From the NCBI GenBank assembly GCA_022036555.1, contig CM039141.1:3383773-3447772 (forward strand): a DNA stretch of 64,000 bases, written 5' to 3'. The DNA is from Microstegium vimineum (lineage: Eukaryota > Streptophyta > Magnoliopsida > Poales > Poaceae). The number at the start of each line of letters is the position of its first letter. The stretch's first letter is position 1. A program made the position numbers and the translations under genes. The notes under the pieces were generated by a model. That model was given only the letters and a program-made list of their open reading frames with translations. It was not told the DNA's origin and ran no database searches. Shown in pieces: positions 22,301 to 32,618 of the stretch.

Positions 22301-23602
22301 AGCTTCGAGAGCGATTCCTCGGCTTCGGCGGTCCACGCGAAGTGTTCCGTCTTCTTCTGGAGGCGGTAAAGGGGTAGGGCCTTCTCTCCGAGCCTCGAGA
22401 TGAAGCGACTCAGGGCGGCGAGGCACCCAGTAACCCTTTGCATGCTCTTGAGGTTGTTGATCGGGCCCATCCTCGTGATGGCGGTTACCTTCTCGGGATT
22501 GGCCTCGATCCCGCGCGGGAAAACTATGTACCCTAAGAGCATGCCTCGAGGGACCCTGAAGACACACTTCTCGGGGTTCAGTTTTAAGCGATTAGCCCTG
22601 AGGCACCCAAACGCGATCTCGAGGTCTTCGACCAGGTTTCCGACAGTTCTGGACTTGACCACGATGTCATCGATGTAGGCCTCGACGGTCGGCCCTATAT
22701 GTTTCCCGAAGCCGTGGAGCATGCATCGCTGGTAGGTGGCCCCGACGTTCCGCAAGCCGAAGGGCATGGTGATGTAGCAAAACATGCCGAAGGGAGTGAT
22801 GAAGGAGGTCACGAGCTGATCGGACTCCTTCATCTTTATTTGGTGGTAGCCGGAATACGCATCAAGGAAGCAAAGGGTTTCACATCCCGAAGTGTAATCT
22901 ACTATTTGATCGATACATGGTAAAGGAAAAGGAACTTTAGGACATGCTTTATTCAAACTGGTGTAGTCTACACACATCCTATCCTTCCCATTCTTTTTCT
23001 TTACAAGCACGGGATTAGTTAACCACTCGGGATGATGTACCTCCTTGATGAATCCGGCCTTCAAAAGCTTGTCGACCTCCTCCCCGATGATCCTGCGCTT
23101 CTCCTCGTCGAAGCGGCGCAGGCGTTGTTTCACCGGTTTGGACCCGGCTCGGATGTCCAAGGAGTGCTCGGCGACCTCCCTCGGAATGCCCGGCATTTCC
23201 GAGGGACTCCATGCGAACACGTCGGCATTCGCACGGAGAAAGTCGACGAGCACTGCTTCCTATTTGGGCTCGAGGGTGGCACTGATAGTCAGCACCTTCC
23301 CATCCGCGAGGCCGAGGTCGAGCGGGACGGTCTTTGTGTCTTCGGCCGGCTTGAAGTTGCTAGCGTGGCGCTTGGGGTCGGGGATCTCTCCGGTCAAGTC
23401 GTCGAGGGCCGCGAGGATAGCCGAATCCTCACGGGCCTCGGCCTTTTCCACGCACTCGACGTCGCAGTCGTATGCGTGCTCGTAGGAGGTGTCGACGGTG
23501 ATGACCCCCGAGGGCCCCGGCATCTTGAGCTTGAGGTAGGTGTAGTTCGGGACCGCCATGAACTTGGCGTATCCCGGTCTACCGATGATGGCGTGGTAGG
23601 TG
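22213..23602 (-). pseudogene. Gypsy element 1 pol: reverse transcriptase
   Basis: The minus-strand frame starts with the segment that follows protease (KFMAVPNYTYLKLKMPG). It crosses an in-frame TAG at 23257-23259 and continues as reverse transcriptase: NPVLVKKKNGKDRMC, DYTSLNKACP, FLDAYSGYHQI, and the catalytic box YIDDIVVKS near 22670. The fingers-palm order is intact. A one-base shift near 22260 moves the following RNase H into another frame. The upstream edge (23602) is the insertion point of the nested copia element. The part of gypsy coding sequence expected between protease and TYHAIIGRPG is missing at this junction. Confidence 0.88.
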
Positions 23603-25221
23603 TTGAAGAATCTTGGCCCTAGTTGGTTTCGGCGATTAACGACAATTAGAGATTATTATGGCTAACATGTGTTTTGCAGAGGCTATGCGTAGCTTAGCCA
23701 TAGTGATCAAGGAGAATGGGCTCTAATGGTCATCCTTAGCCCGCAAGATGGATATCGTTTTGGTTTTTAAGGAGACATGATGAAGACCCTAGAATGATAG
23801 GCTAAGTGCCATAAGGAGATGAAGGGCACTTAGAATTAGATAGGGCTTCTCTTTTTACCTTTGACCATACTATTAAGAGGGGTTGAGAGTAGTAGCTTGA
23901 CTTAGGAAAGCTTCATGTTTAGGTGTGGTGCACACTTGACTTCCTTAGCTCTAAGCAAGCCTATGGTGACCGTAAGATAGCCTAGAACAACTTCCATATT
24001 CATCGCGACGAAAAACGGAGTTGTCAAAATCGTTTTCTGGGCGTCGGACACTCCTAGCAAGGGCGTCGGACGCTGTCCGTCGCGTCGGACAAAGGCGCCG
24101 GACGCTGGGTGGTTGAGTCCACAGCGTCCGTCGGCCTTCCAGAAGGTTGTTTTCTGGCTAAGTTTTTCAGGGTCCGTCGGACGCTGTCCGTCGGCCAGGC
24201 GTCGGACGCTGCGAAGAGCGTCCGTCGACCTTCCAAAGAGGGTGTTTTTCAACCCTAGCCAGAAATCAGCGTCGGACGCTGTGACTGAGCGTCCGTCGCC
24301 TAGTGACGTAGCGTCCGTCGCTGGGAACAGTGTGTAAGAACTAGCCGTTAGACAGAGGCGTCGGACCGTCCGTCGCCTAGGCGCCGCAGCGTCCGTCGCC
24401 TCAACTATGAACAGAAACTAGCCGTTGGGCATGCGACGGACCGTCCGTCGCCTAGTCAATGGAGCGTCCGTCGCCAACTTAAATTGCTAGCCCGAGGCAG
24501 TTTTCAGAGGGTCTATTTATAGCCCCTCCCACTTCTTTCCCACCTGGCCTTTGCTCATTTGAGTTGCTGAGTGTGTTGAGAAGGTTGGGAAGAGAGCAAG
24601 AGCCCTAGAGAGAGAGAGTGATTCGCGAATCCATCCATCCTCTCCCTAGTTCATCCAAGAGTTCAAGTGTGCATCCTCTAGTTGTGAAGCTTGAGTGAGT
24701 CAAGCGGAGATCGAGGCTTGTTACTCTTGGTGATCGACATCACCTAGATGGTCCGGTGGTGCTCGGAGGAAGGTGATCCCCGGGAAGATTGTCGGCGGCC
24801 CTTCTCCATCGACGTTTGTGATCGGTTGTGGGTGATTCACCGAGCCGGAGTGGCGAAGAATCAGCCCGTAGAGAGCACTCATCCCTTGCGCGGGATTGAG
24901 GGGGAGCTATACCTTGCGAGGTGCTCCAACGAGGACTAGGGGGGAGTGTCGACTCCTCGATACCTCGGCAAAACATCGCCGTGTCAAGCATCTCTTTCCC
25001 TAGCTCTTTATTACTGCATTACTTTCTACAATTGTCTTTCAATTCATACTAGAATTGTGTAGGAAGTTTTCGCTTTCCATTGCCTTGCTACCGCTTTCTA
25101 GCTAGGACACACAAGCGGTAGGCACTAGGGGGTTAATTGGCTCTTTATAGGTTTAATTCTTGTTTAGAAATTAAAAAGAGCCCAATTCACCCCCCCCTCT
25201 TGGGCATCTTGATCCTTTCAA
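23603..25221 (+). mobile_element. Sirevirus 5' LTR with palindromic GCGTCCGTCGC array
   Basis: The LTR starts TTGAAGAATCTTGG and ends GATCCTTTCAA (TTGAA/TTCAA inverted ends), length about 1619 bp. 24040-24480 holds about a dozen imperfect palindromic motifs of the type GCGTCGGACGCTGTCCGTCG and AGCGTCCGTCGCC. A TATA-like box (TCTATTTATAGCCCC) follows near 24510, so the array sits in the U3 promoter region. Grass Sireviruses are known to carry CpG-rich palindromic repeats in this part of the LTR. Confidence 0.88.
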
Positions 25222-25234
25222 TTGGTATTGGAGC
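25222..25234 (+). other. Primer-binding site of the Sirevirus element
   Basis: TTGGTATTGGAGC follows the 5' LTR directly. It differs by two bases from the common plant initiator-tRNA-Met primer site TGGTATCAGAGC, a variant usual in Sireviruses. Confidence 0.85.
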
Positions 25235-25272
25235 AAGGTTGCTCTAAATTAGGCTTCACCGCCTAGAGCAAG

Positions 25273-27689
25273 ATGTCCCATGGGGATGGACCACCTCCCA
25301 TGTTCGATGGAGACGACTTTCCTTATTGGAAAGTTGTATGGAGGCCTATTTAGAGGTCGTTGACGTGGGCGTGCTCAAAGCCGCCACAAAGGGAGGCACT
25401 CTCTTCGCGGAGGACCTCAACTTTGATAAGCACAATGCCAAGGCGAAGAACATACTCTTTCGTGGCATTAGCAAGGATGTCTTCAACCGAGTGCGTAATG
25501 CCAAAGACGCATTTGAGTTGTGGACCACTATTTGTGCACTTCACGAAGGCACAAAGAGTGAGCGTGAAGAACGCTATCACTTGGTTATGGCTAAGCTCAA
25601 TTCTTTCTCTATGCATGCAAATGAAAATGCAAATGAAATGTACTCACGACTCAACATTATTGTAGAGGAATTGAATGGGCTCGGTCTCAACCAAATGGAA
25701 CCGGCCGATGTGGTACGCAAGATTCTTTGTGTCTTGCCCATTGAGAAGTATGGCCACATCGTCACGGTGCTTCACTAAGGAGATCTCTCCGCCGCTACAC
25801 CAACACAAATTTTGGGCAAGATCAATGCCCATGAGATGTACATGAAGATTGATGATGGTGGCTCATCTTCCTCCTCCAAGAAGAAAGAAAAAGAGAAGGA
25901 GGAAAAGAAGGACTTGGATCTCAAGGCATCCTCCTCCGAGAAGCACAAGATGCAAGTCATGTATGAGAGCACAAGCGATGATGATGATGATGATGATCTC
26001 GCTCTCATGGTGAAGAAAACAACCAAGATGTTGAAGAAGCTAAGCAAGAATGGAGTCAAGTTTGACTCAAAGAAGAAGAAATTCTTCACAAGCTCTTCAA
26101 GAAAGCCCCTCTCCAAGATGGATTGCTACAATTGTGGAAAACTTGGACACTTGGCTCATGCTTGCCCCGAAGAAAAGAAAGACAAGTACAAGAACAAGAA
26201 AGCTAACAACAAGTTCAAGTACAACAAGGGCAACAAGGTTGAGTCAAGTGATGAGGAGAAGAAGGATGACAAGCCATTCAAGAAGAAGAAGAACTTCAAC
26301 TTCCACAAGAAGAATAAGAATGGCAAAGCCTACATTGTTGGTGATTGGCTCACCGACATTGAAGACTCAAGTGACTCATCCGGAGATGAAAGTGAAGAAG
26401 AGAAGGTGGCCGCCTTGGTGATTGGTTCATCTACTCCACCGTCACCCCCTTCATCATCTCCGGGTTCATCCTCTACACACCTATGCCTCATGGCTAAAGG
26501 TGACAAAAAGGTACAAAAAGAGGATAGTGATGATGAGGCTAGTTCTAGTGATGATAGTGATGATGAGTTTGAGGCACCTTCCTATGATGAGCTAATTGAA
26601 ATTTGCAATAAATACACTAAGCTCATTAGGAAGTATAAAGGCAAAAGTGAATCACTAGAGAAAGCCAATAGTAACTTGCATGCTAAGCTTGATGACTTGA
26701 CTAGTGCTAATGATGAATTGAAGCTTGAGAACAAATCTCTCTCATCTAGCACTAGGGAGCTCAAAGCCTCACTCAAGCAAGAAAATGAGAAACATGATAA
26801 GCTTGAGAGGTCAACACAAGAGCTCCAATCAAGATACAACTTGCTAAAAAATGACTACAACCAAGTTAAAATTGAACATGGCACGCTTGTGATAGCTAAT
26901 GAATTGCTTTCAAATGATCTTGCTACACATGTTGCTATTAACCCGGTTGTTAAGTGTGATATAGCTACTTCTTGTGAGGACTTGCTTGATGAAGTTGCTA
27001 GTGAGCAAAATGCTAAGTGCAAGGGCAAGAAGGTAGTTGAGACCGACAAGCATGATGACTATGTGAAGATGAGGCAAGAAAACTTCAAGCTCAAGGAAGA
27101 GCAAATCAATCTCAAGGCAAACAAACCTCTCACTATCAAGTCGGCCAAACAAGATGACAAAGATGCAATGACCTTGATCAATTCTCTCAAAGAGGAAAAT
27201 GCAAAGCTCAAGGTTGAGAAGATCAAGCTTACAAGTGGATTGGAGAAGTTCACCAAGGGCCACAACCTTCAAAGTGAGCTCTTGATGAACACTATCATGA
27301 AGACCGACAATACCGGCATTGGGTTTAAGGAGAACCAAATCATGAAGGCCAAGGTCAAGATAGAAGCCAAGAACTATTACAAGAACAAGGCTATGAGAAG
27401 CAACTATGACACACCAAAGCCCAAATCCAAGAAGTGCTTTGGATGTGGTCAAGAGGGTCACCTTCAATCCCAATGCAAGACTCCACCTCCCAAGACCTTG
27501 CCCAAGCACATAAGGCCTTTCGCTCATGATGCACACTTCGTCATCAACAAGGACTCCAAGGGTAGACCTCAAGTTGTTTTTCTCGGTCCAAAGATGAAGA
27601 ACAAACCCAAAGTGCTATGGGTTGCTAAGGAGTTGGTGGACAAGGCTATGGGACCTCGCCAAGTGTGGGTTCCCAAACAACAAGCTTAA
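25273..27689 (+). pseudogene. Sirevirus gag, frameshifted, with two zinc knuckles
   Basis: The ATG at 25273 opens the capsid frame, which contains FDGDDFPYW, the usual copia gag start. A one-base loss near 25335 shifts it out of frame. The frame resumes (25326-25778) with the retrotransposon gag region, ends at a TAA (25776-25778), then continues open to 27689. Features in the last segment are a Lys/Glu/Ser-rich linker, a CCHC knuckle CYNCGKLGHLAHAC, a long charged helix-rich stretch of about 250 residues that looks coiled coil, and a second knuckle CFGCGQEGHLQSQC. Two knuckles and an extended C-terminus are typical of Sirevirus gag. It would form the particle shell and bind the RNA. The frame ends with TAA (27687-27689). 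Confidence 0.87.
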
Positions 27690-30600
27690 CTCCAAGTTGC
27701 TTGTGTGTAGGTGAACTACAAGACCGGTGGAAGTCATTGGGTGATTGATAGTGGATGCACTCAACATATGACCGGTGACACCCGGATGTTCACCACACTT
27801 GAGGAAGATTGTGAAGGGCAAGACAAGATTACTTTTGGGGACAATTTAAAAGGCAAAGTGCAAGGTCTAGGCAAAGTGGCAATCTCAAATGATCAATCAA
27901 TATCAAATGTACTGCTAGTACAATCATTGAGCTTCAATTTGCTATCGGTGGGACAACTATGTGATCTTGGTTTCCAATGTCTCTTCACTCCAAATGAGGT
28001 AGTTGTGTCCAAGATTGAAGATTCATCATTGATATTCAAAGGGTTTCGACACAACAATCTCTACCTAGTGGACTTCACCTCAAATGAAGCTAGTTTGCAA
28101 ACATGTCTTTTCTCCAAGAGTTCTTTGGGTTGGCTATGGCATAGAAGATTAGCACATGTGGGAATGTCAACTTTGAAGAAGCTTGTCAAGAAGGAATCGG
28201 TTAGAGGTGTGAAGGATGTGGTGTTTGAGAAAGACAAACTTTGTAGTGCATGTCAAGCCGGCAAGCAAGTGGCAAACACTCATCCAACCAAAGCTTTCAT
28301 GTCAATCTCAAGAGTTCTAGAGCTACTCCACATGGATCTTTTTGGACCTACTACCTATGCTAGCCTTGGCGGCAATCTCTTTTGCTTGGTGGTAGTTGAT
28401 GACTACTCTAGATACACTTGGGTGTTCTTTCTTCAAGAAAAGGGAGAAACTCAATCAATATTCAAGAAGTTTGCAACTAGAGCCCAAAATGAGTTTGATG
28501 TGAAGATTAAGAAGATAAGAAGTGACAATGGGACCGAGTTTGTAAACACCAAGATTGAAGACTACTATGATGAAGTTGGAATCAAGCATGAAGTATCCGC
28601 CACATATACTCCTCAACAAAATGGTGTAGTAGAGAGGAAGAACCGGACACTTATCACACTTGCAAGATCAATGCTTGATGAATACAACACCCCCGAGAAG
28701 TTTTGGGCCGAAGCAATCAACACCGCATGCTATGCGGCCAACCGGCTATTTGTCCAAAGGCTTCTCAAGAAGACCCCTATGAGCTTGTGAATGGAAATAA
28801 ACCGGATATATCCTTTTCCGAGTGTTTGGTTGCAAAGTGTACATCTACAAGAAGCGCCAACACTTGGGCAAGTTTCAAAGAAGATGTGACATTGGTTTCT
28901 TAGTTGGGTATTCACTTAAATCCAAGGCATACCGTGTATTTAACAAAGCCACCGGCTTAGTTGAAGAAACGTATGACTTGGAGTTTGATGAAACTAATGG
29001 CTCTCAAGAAGAGCATGAAAATATTGATGATGTAGGTGATGAACCCTTGAGGGAGGCAATGAAGAACATGCCAATTGGTGCTATCAACCCACAAGAGGTG
29101 GAAGAAGTTGAAGATGAAACAAATCAAGATCCTTCTCCACCTCACACGCCTCAAGTTGATGAAGGAGAGCAAGTGAGGGAAGCTCAAGAAGACACTCACA
29201 TCCCTCAAGATCAAGCCGAGCTGAAGCAAGCAATGTTGAAGCACCGCAACCTCCTCCCCAAGTGATCAATAGAAGATCTACACCTATGCTTCAAGCACAT
29301 CCTCAAGATCTCATCATAGGGAGTCCATCAAGGGGGGTAACAACACGATCTAAACTTGCTTCTTATGTTGAACATCACTCCTTTGTTTCCTTTGTTGAGC
29401 CTTCTAGTGTGGAGGATGCACTTGCGGATCCGGATTGGGTGAACGCCATGCACGAAGAGTTGAACAACTTCACCCAGAACGAAGTCTGGACACTAGTAGA
29501 AAAGCCCAAAGGAGCAAGAATCATTGGCACCAAGTGGGTGTTTAGGAACAAGCAAGATGATCAAGGCGTGGTTGTGAGAAACAAGGCAAGATTGGTGGCA
29601 AAGGGGTTCTCCCAAGTTGAAGGCTTGGATTTTGGGGAGACCTTTGCACCGGTTGCAAGACTAGAAGCCATTCGTATCCTTTTGGCATATGCTTCACACC
29701 ATAAATTGAAACTTTTTCAAATGGATGTGAAGAGTGCCTTTCTTAATGGTTTCATTAATGAACTTGTTTTTGTCTCACAACCTCCCGGGTTTGAAGACCC
29801 AACTTGTCCTAATCATGTGTATAGGTTGTCCAAGGCACTCTACGGACTGAAGCAAGCTCCAAGAGCTTGGTATGAGAGGCTAAGGGACTTCCTACTCAAG
29901 AAGGGCTTCAAGATCGGGAAAGTGGATACCACACTCTACACCAAGGTGCTAGATGGAGAGATCTTTGTTTGCCAAGTATATGTCGATGACATCATATTTG
30001 GGTCAACAAACCAAGGTCATAGCAAGGAATTTGGTGCTTTGATGTCCAAAGAGTTCGAGATGTCGATGATTGACGAGCTAACCTTCTTCCTAGGCTTCCA
30101 AGTGAAGCAATTGAGGGAGGGCACCTTCATATCTCAAGAAAAGTACACTTATGATGTGCTCAAGAAATTCAAGATGGAGGATTGCAAGCCAATCAAGACC
30201 CCAATGCCTACCAATGGGCATCTCAATCTCGATGAGGGAGGTAAACCGATCGACCAAACTCTATATCGTTCTATGATCGGTAGTTTACTTTACCTCACCG
30301 CTTCTAGGCCGGATATCATGTTTAGTGTGTGTATGTGTGCTAGGTTTCAAGCAAACCCTAAGGAGTCGCATCTTTGTGCGGTTAAAAGAATCCTTAGGTA
30401 CTTAAGGCACACCCCTAGCATGGGTCTTTGGTATCCCAAAGGAGCTCCCTTCCAACTAGTTGGCTATTCCGATTCGGATTACGCCGGGTGTAAGGTTGAT
30501 AGGAAGAGTACCTCCGGCGGGTGCCACATGCTAGGAAGATCACTTGTTTCTTGGTCCTCAAAGAAGCAAAATAGTGTGGCATTGTCAACCGCCGAGGCGG

Positions 30601-30935
30601 AATACATTGCAATGGGAGCAAGTTGTGCACAAATCTTATATATGACCCAAACACTCTTTGATTACGGCGTGTTTTTAAAAGTTCCACTTTTGTGTGATAA
30701 TGAAAGCGCCGTAAAGCTTGCAAACAACCCGGTTCAACACTCTCGCACCAAGCACATAGATATTCGCCATCACTTTCTTAGAGATCATGTGGCTAGGAAA
30801 GACATAACACTAGTTGGAGTTAAGAGCGAAGAGCAATTGGCGGATATCTTCACTAAACCACTCGATGAAACAACCTTTTGTAGGTTGAGAAGCGAGTTAA
30901 ATGTGCTTGATCACTCTAATTTCACTAAAAGATGA
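27690..30935 (+). pseudogene. Sirevirus pol: protease, integrase, reverse transcriptase, RNase H
   Basis: It lies in the same frame as gag, separated by TAA (27687) and TAG (27708). Protease has WVIDSGCTQHMTG. A pre-integrase H..H..C..C segment (HRRLAHVG to CSACQAGKQ) follows. Integrase has LLHMDLFGP, DNGTEF and PQQNGVVERKNR, carrying the D-D-E residues. Frame losses of single bases near 28773 and 28815 break the integrase C-terminus, and a further shift before 29240 returns to the first frame. Reverse transcriptase runs from about 29430 with FQMDVKSAFLNG, LYGLKQAPRAWY and the catalytic YVDDIIFGS (about 29980). RNase H ends with TAEAEYIA, DNESAVKLANN and HIDIRHHFLRD. The final stop is at 30933-30935. 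With at least three shifts it cannot make a full polyprotein. Confidence 0.92.
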
Positions 30936-32618
30936 TCATGTGTGAACCTTGCATTCATTTGTAATATAACATGTTTAATATGGTAATGCTCATAGGCTTG
31001 GCTAACGCGGTTAAGATAACCGCCCTCAAAGCGTGTGACAAAGCTTAACCGCGGTTTAAACTTGCAAGCAACCCAGTTTCACCTTTCGAATTGCATAAGC
31101 ATATGCATGTGTGTTGTTTGCCCTTTCTTTTTCGGTTAAGTTTCTTGAGCATCCTCTATGATAGTCCACTTAGGGGGAGCATTCCAAGCTCAAATCACTT
31201 CTCTTCCCCTATTGTGGTCATATGATGACTCCTTGGCGCTTCCATTCGAATATTTTGAGCTAAAAACTAAATTTAAGTCTACGGCAAACTATTTGAAAAT
31301 GAGTGTTTGAGACATGGTTCTCATATCAAGTCCAATCAAGTGTTATTTGGATCTTATTGGGATTGGAACTTGGTTGGGAGAAAGACGCAAAAAGAAAATT
31401 TGAAAAATTCTATTTTAAGGCGTCGAACGCTGCCGACGGACGCTCGGTGTCAATTGCCTCAGCGTCCGTCGCGATCGTCCGGAGATTAAACTTGCCCGCT
31501 AACAGGGCGACGGACGCTCTCCCAAGCGTCCGTCGCGGAGCATCCGTCGCGGTCGATGCGACTGGGCGTTTCAAATCGGCTCTGGAAGCCCGACGGACGA
31601 TGCCGTCGGACGCTCTCTGAGCGTCCGTCGCATGCCGACGGAGCGTCCGTCGCTCTACGTCGGAGCGTCCGTCGCGAACTAAACGGCGAATTTTTTTTTA
31701 AAATCTCTCGACTTCCTCTGTTCTCTCAGTCCGTCGCCGCACAGCCGTTGCAAACCCTAACCGCCGCGAATCCTCTCCAGCGCCGCTGAGCACTGTTTCC
31801 TCCCAGCCGCCCGTGAGATCCGCTCTGCACTGCGCCGCCACACCACCCTGTGCTGCCCTACGCCGCCACTCCTCCCTGTGCTGCCCTGCGCCGCTGCTCC
31901 ATCCAGCCCATACCCTAACCGCCGTCGCACCAGGGCCCTTCCTCCCAGCTCTGCCCGCCGGGCCCCCTCTCCAATGAGCGCCTGAGCTCCTCTTCTGCAC
32001 CGCCTCCGATCCCCTGCGTTTCCAGCCTTGTGGGATCTTCTTTGCCGAGGAGCTCTCCACCTAGGAGGTTGATTGATCACGATTGTGTGTCAAGGTGAAA
32101 TCCACTTCTGTGATCCTTTCAATCCTCCAAATTGCAATGCACTTCTCTACCTACCCTAATCCATCATCTCTCTTCCTTGATTAGAGTGTGGTTTGAAGTT
32201 GCGGATTGCGGTTGATCGATCGGGGAATCTCTTCTCTTTTCTTTTTTTGTCAAAGGCTCGAGGTATGGCAGTGGATATAACGATCTATTCTTTCCTAATT
32301 TCATGCTTCTAATAGATCCTTACCTCTAGTTAATTGCTTATGGTTTATATATCTCTATCTATCTCTGACGAGCAGGGTCAGTTGGTCAGTTGATCAGAGA
32401 ATCTGTCAGTTGAGCAGTGACAGTGAACTCGGGGCAAAGCCCGCGAGTACGGATCGAGGCAAAGCCTCGCGAGGACAGTTCAGGGCCGGCGTGCCACTCT
32501 TTCAGTTGTTTGGTTCTGTGGTCTGTCAGAGGGTCAGGGACAGTGTTTGATTGGTAGTGAGCTTGTGGTGTGTTTCTTGAGGTTTCCTGTCAGTGTTTTG
32601 ACAGCAAAGACTTGAGAT
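30936..32618 (+). other. Sirevirus spacer between pol and envelope-like gene, with a second palindrome array
   Basis: There is no convincing coding sequence. 31420-31680 repeats the GCGTCCGTCGC / GCGACGGACGCT palindrome family that otherwise marks the LTR U3 region. 31690-32060 turns into a CCGCC-rich stretch like a plant gene leader. 32378-32415 has short GTCAGTTG repeats. Two small hairpins lie at 32428-32447 and 32455-32469. TTTTGACAG at 32597-32605 would serve as a splice acceptor just before the next gene. Confidence 0.7.

Noticed and set aside
20549..22567. Treating the integrase frame as starting with its first in-frame Met at 22567
   Set aside because: The first 100 or so residues of that frame are the reverse transcriptase region read out of frame. 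Homology begins near 22280 after the frameshift.
31698..32080. Minus-strand frames of 107-120 codons in the Sirevirus spacer
   Set aside because: GC-rich leader-like sequence with no domain, antisense to the element. No support for a gene.
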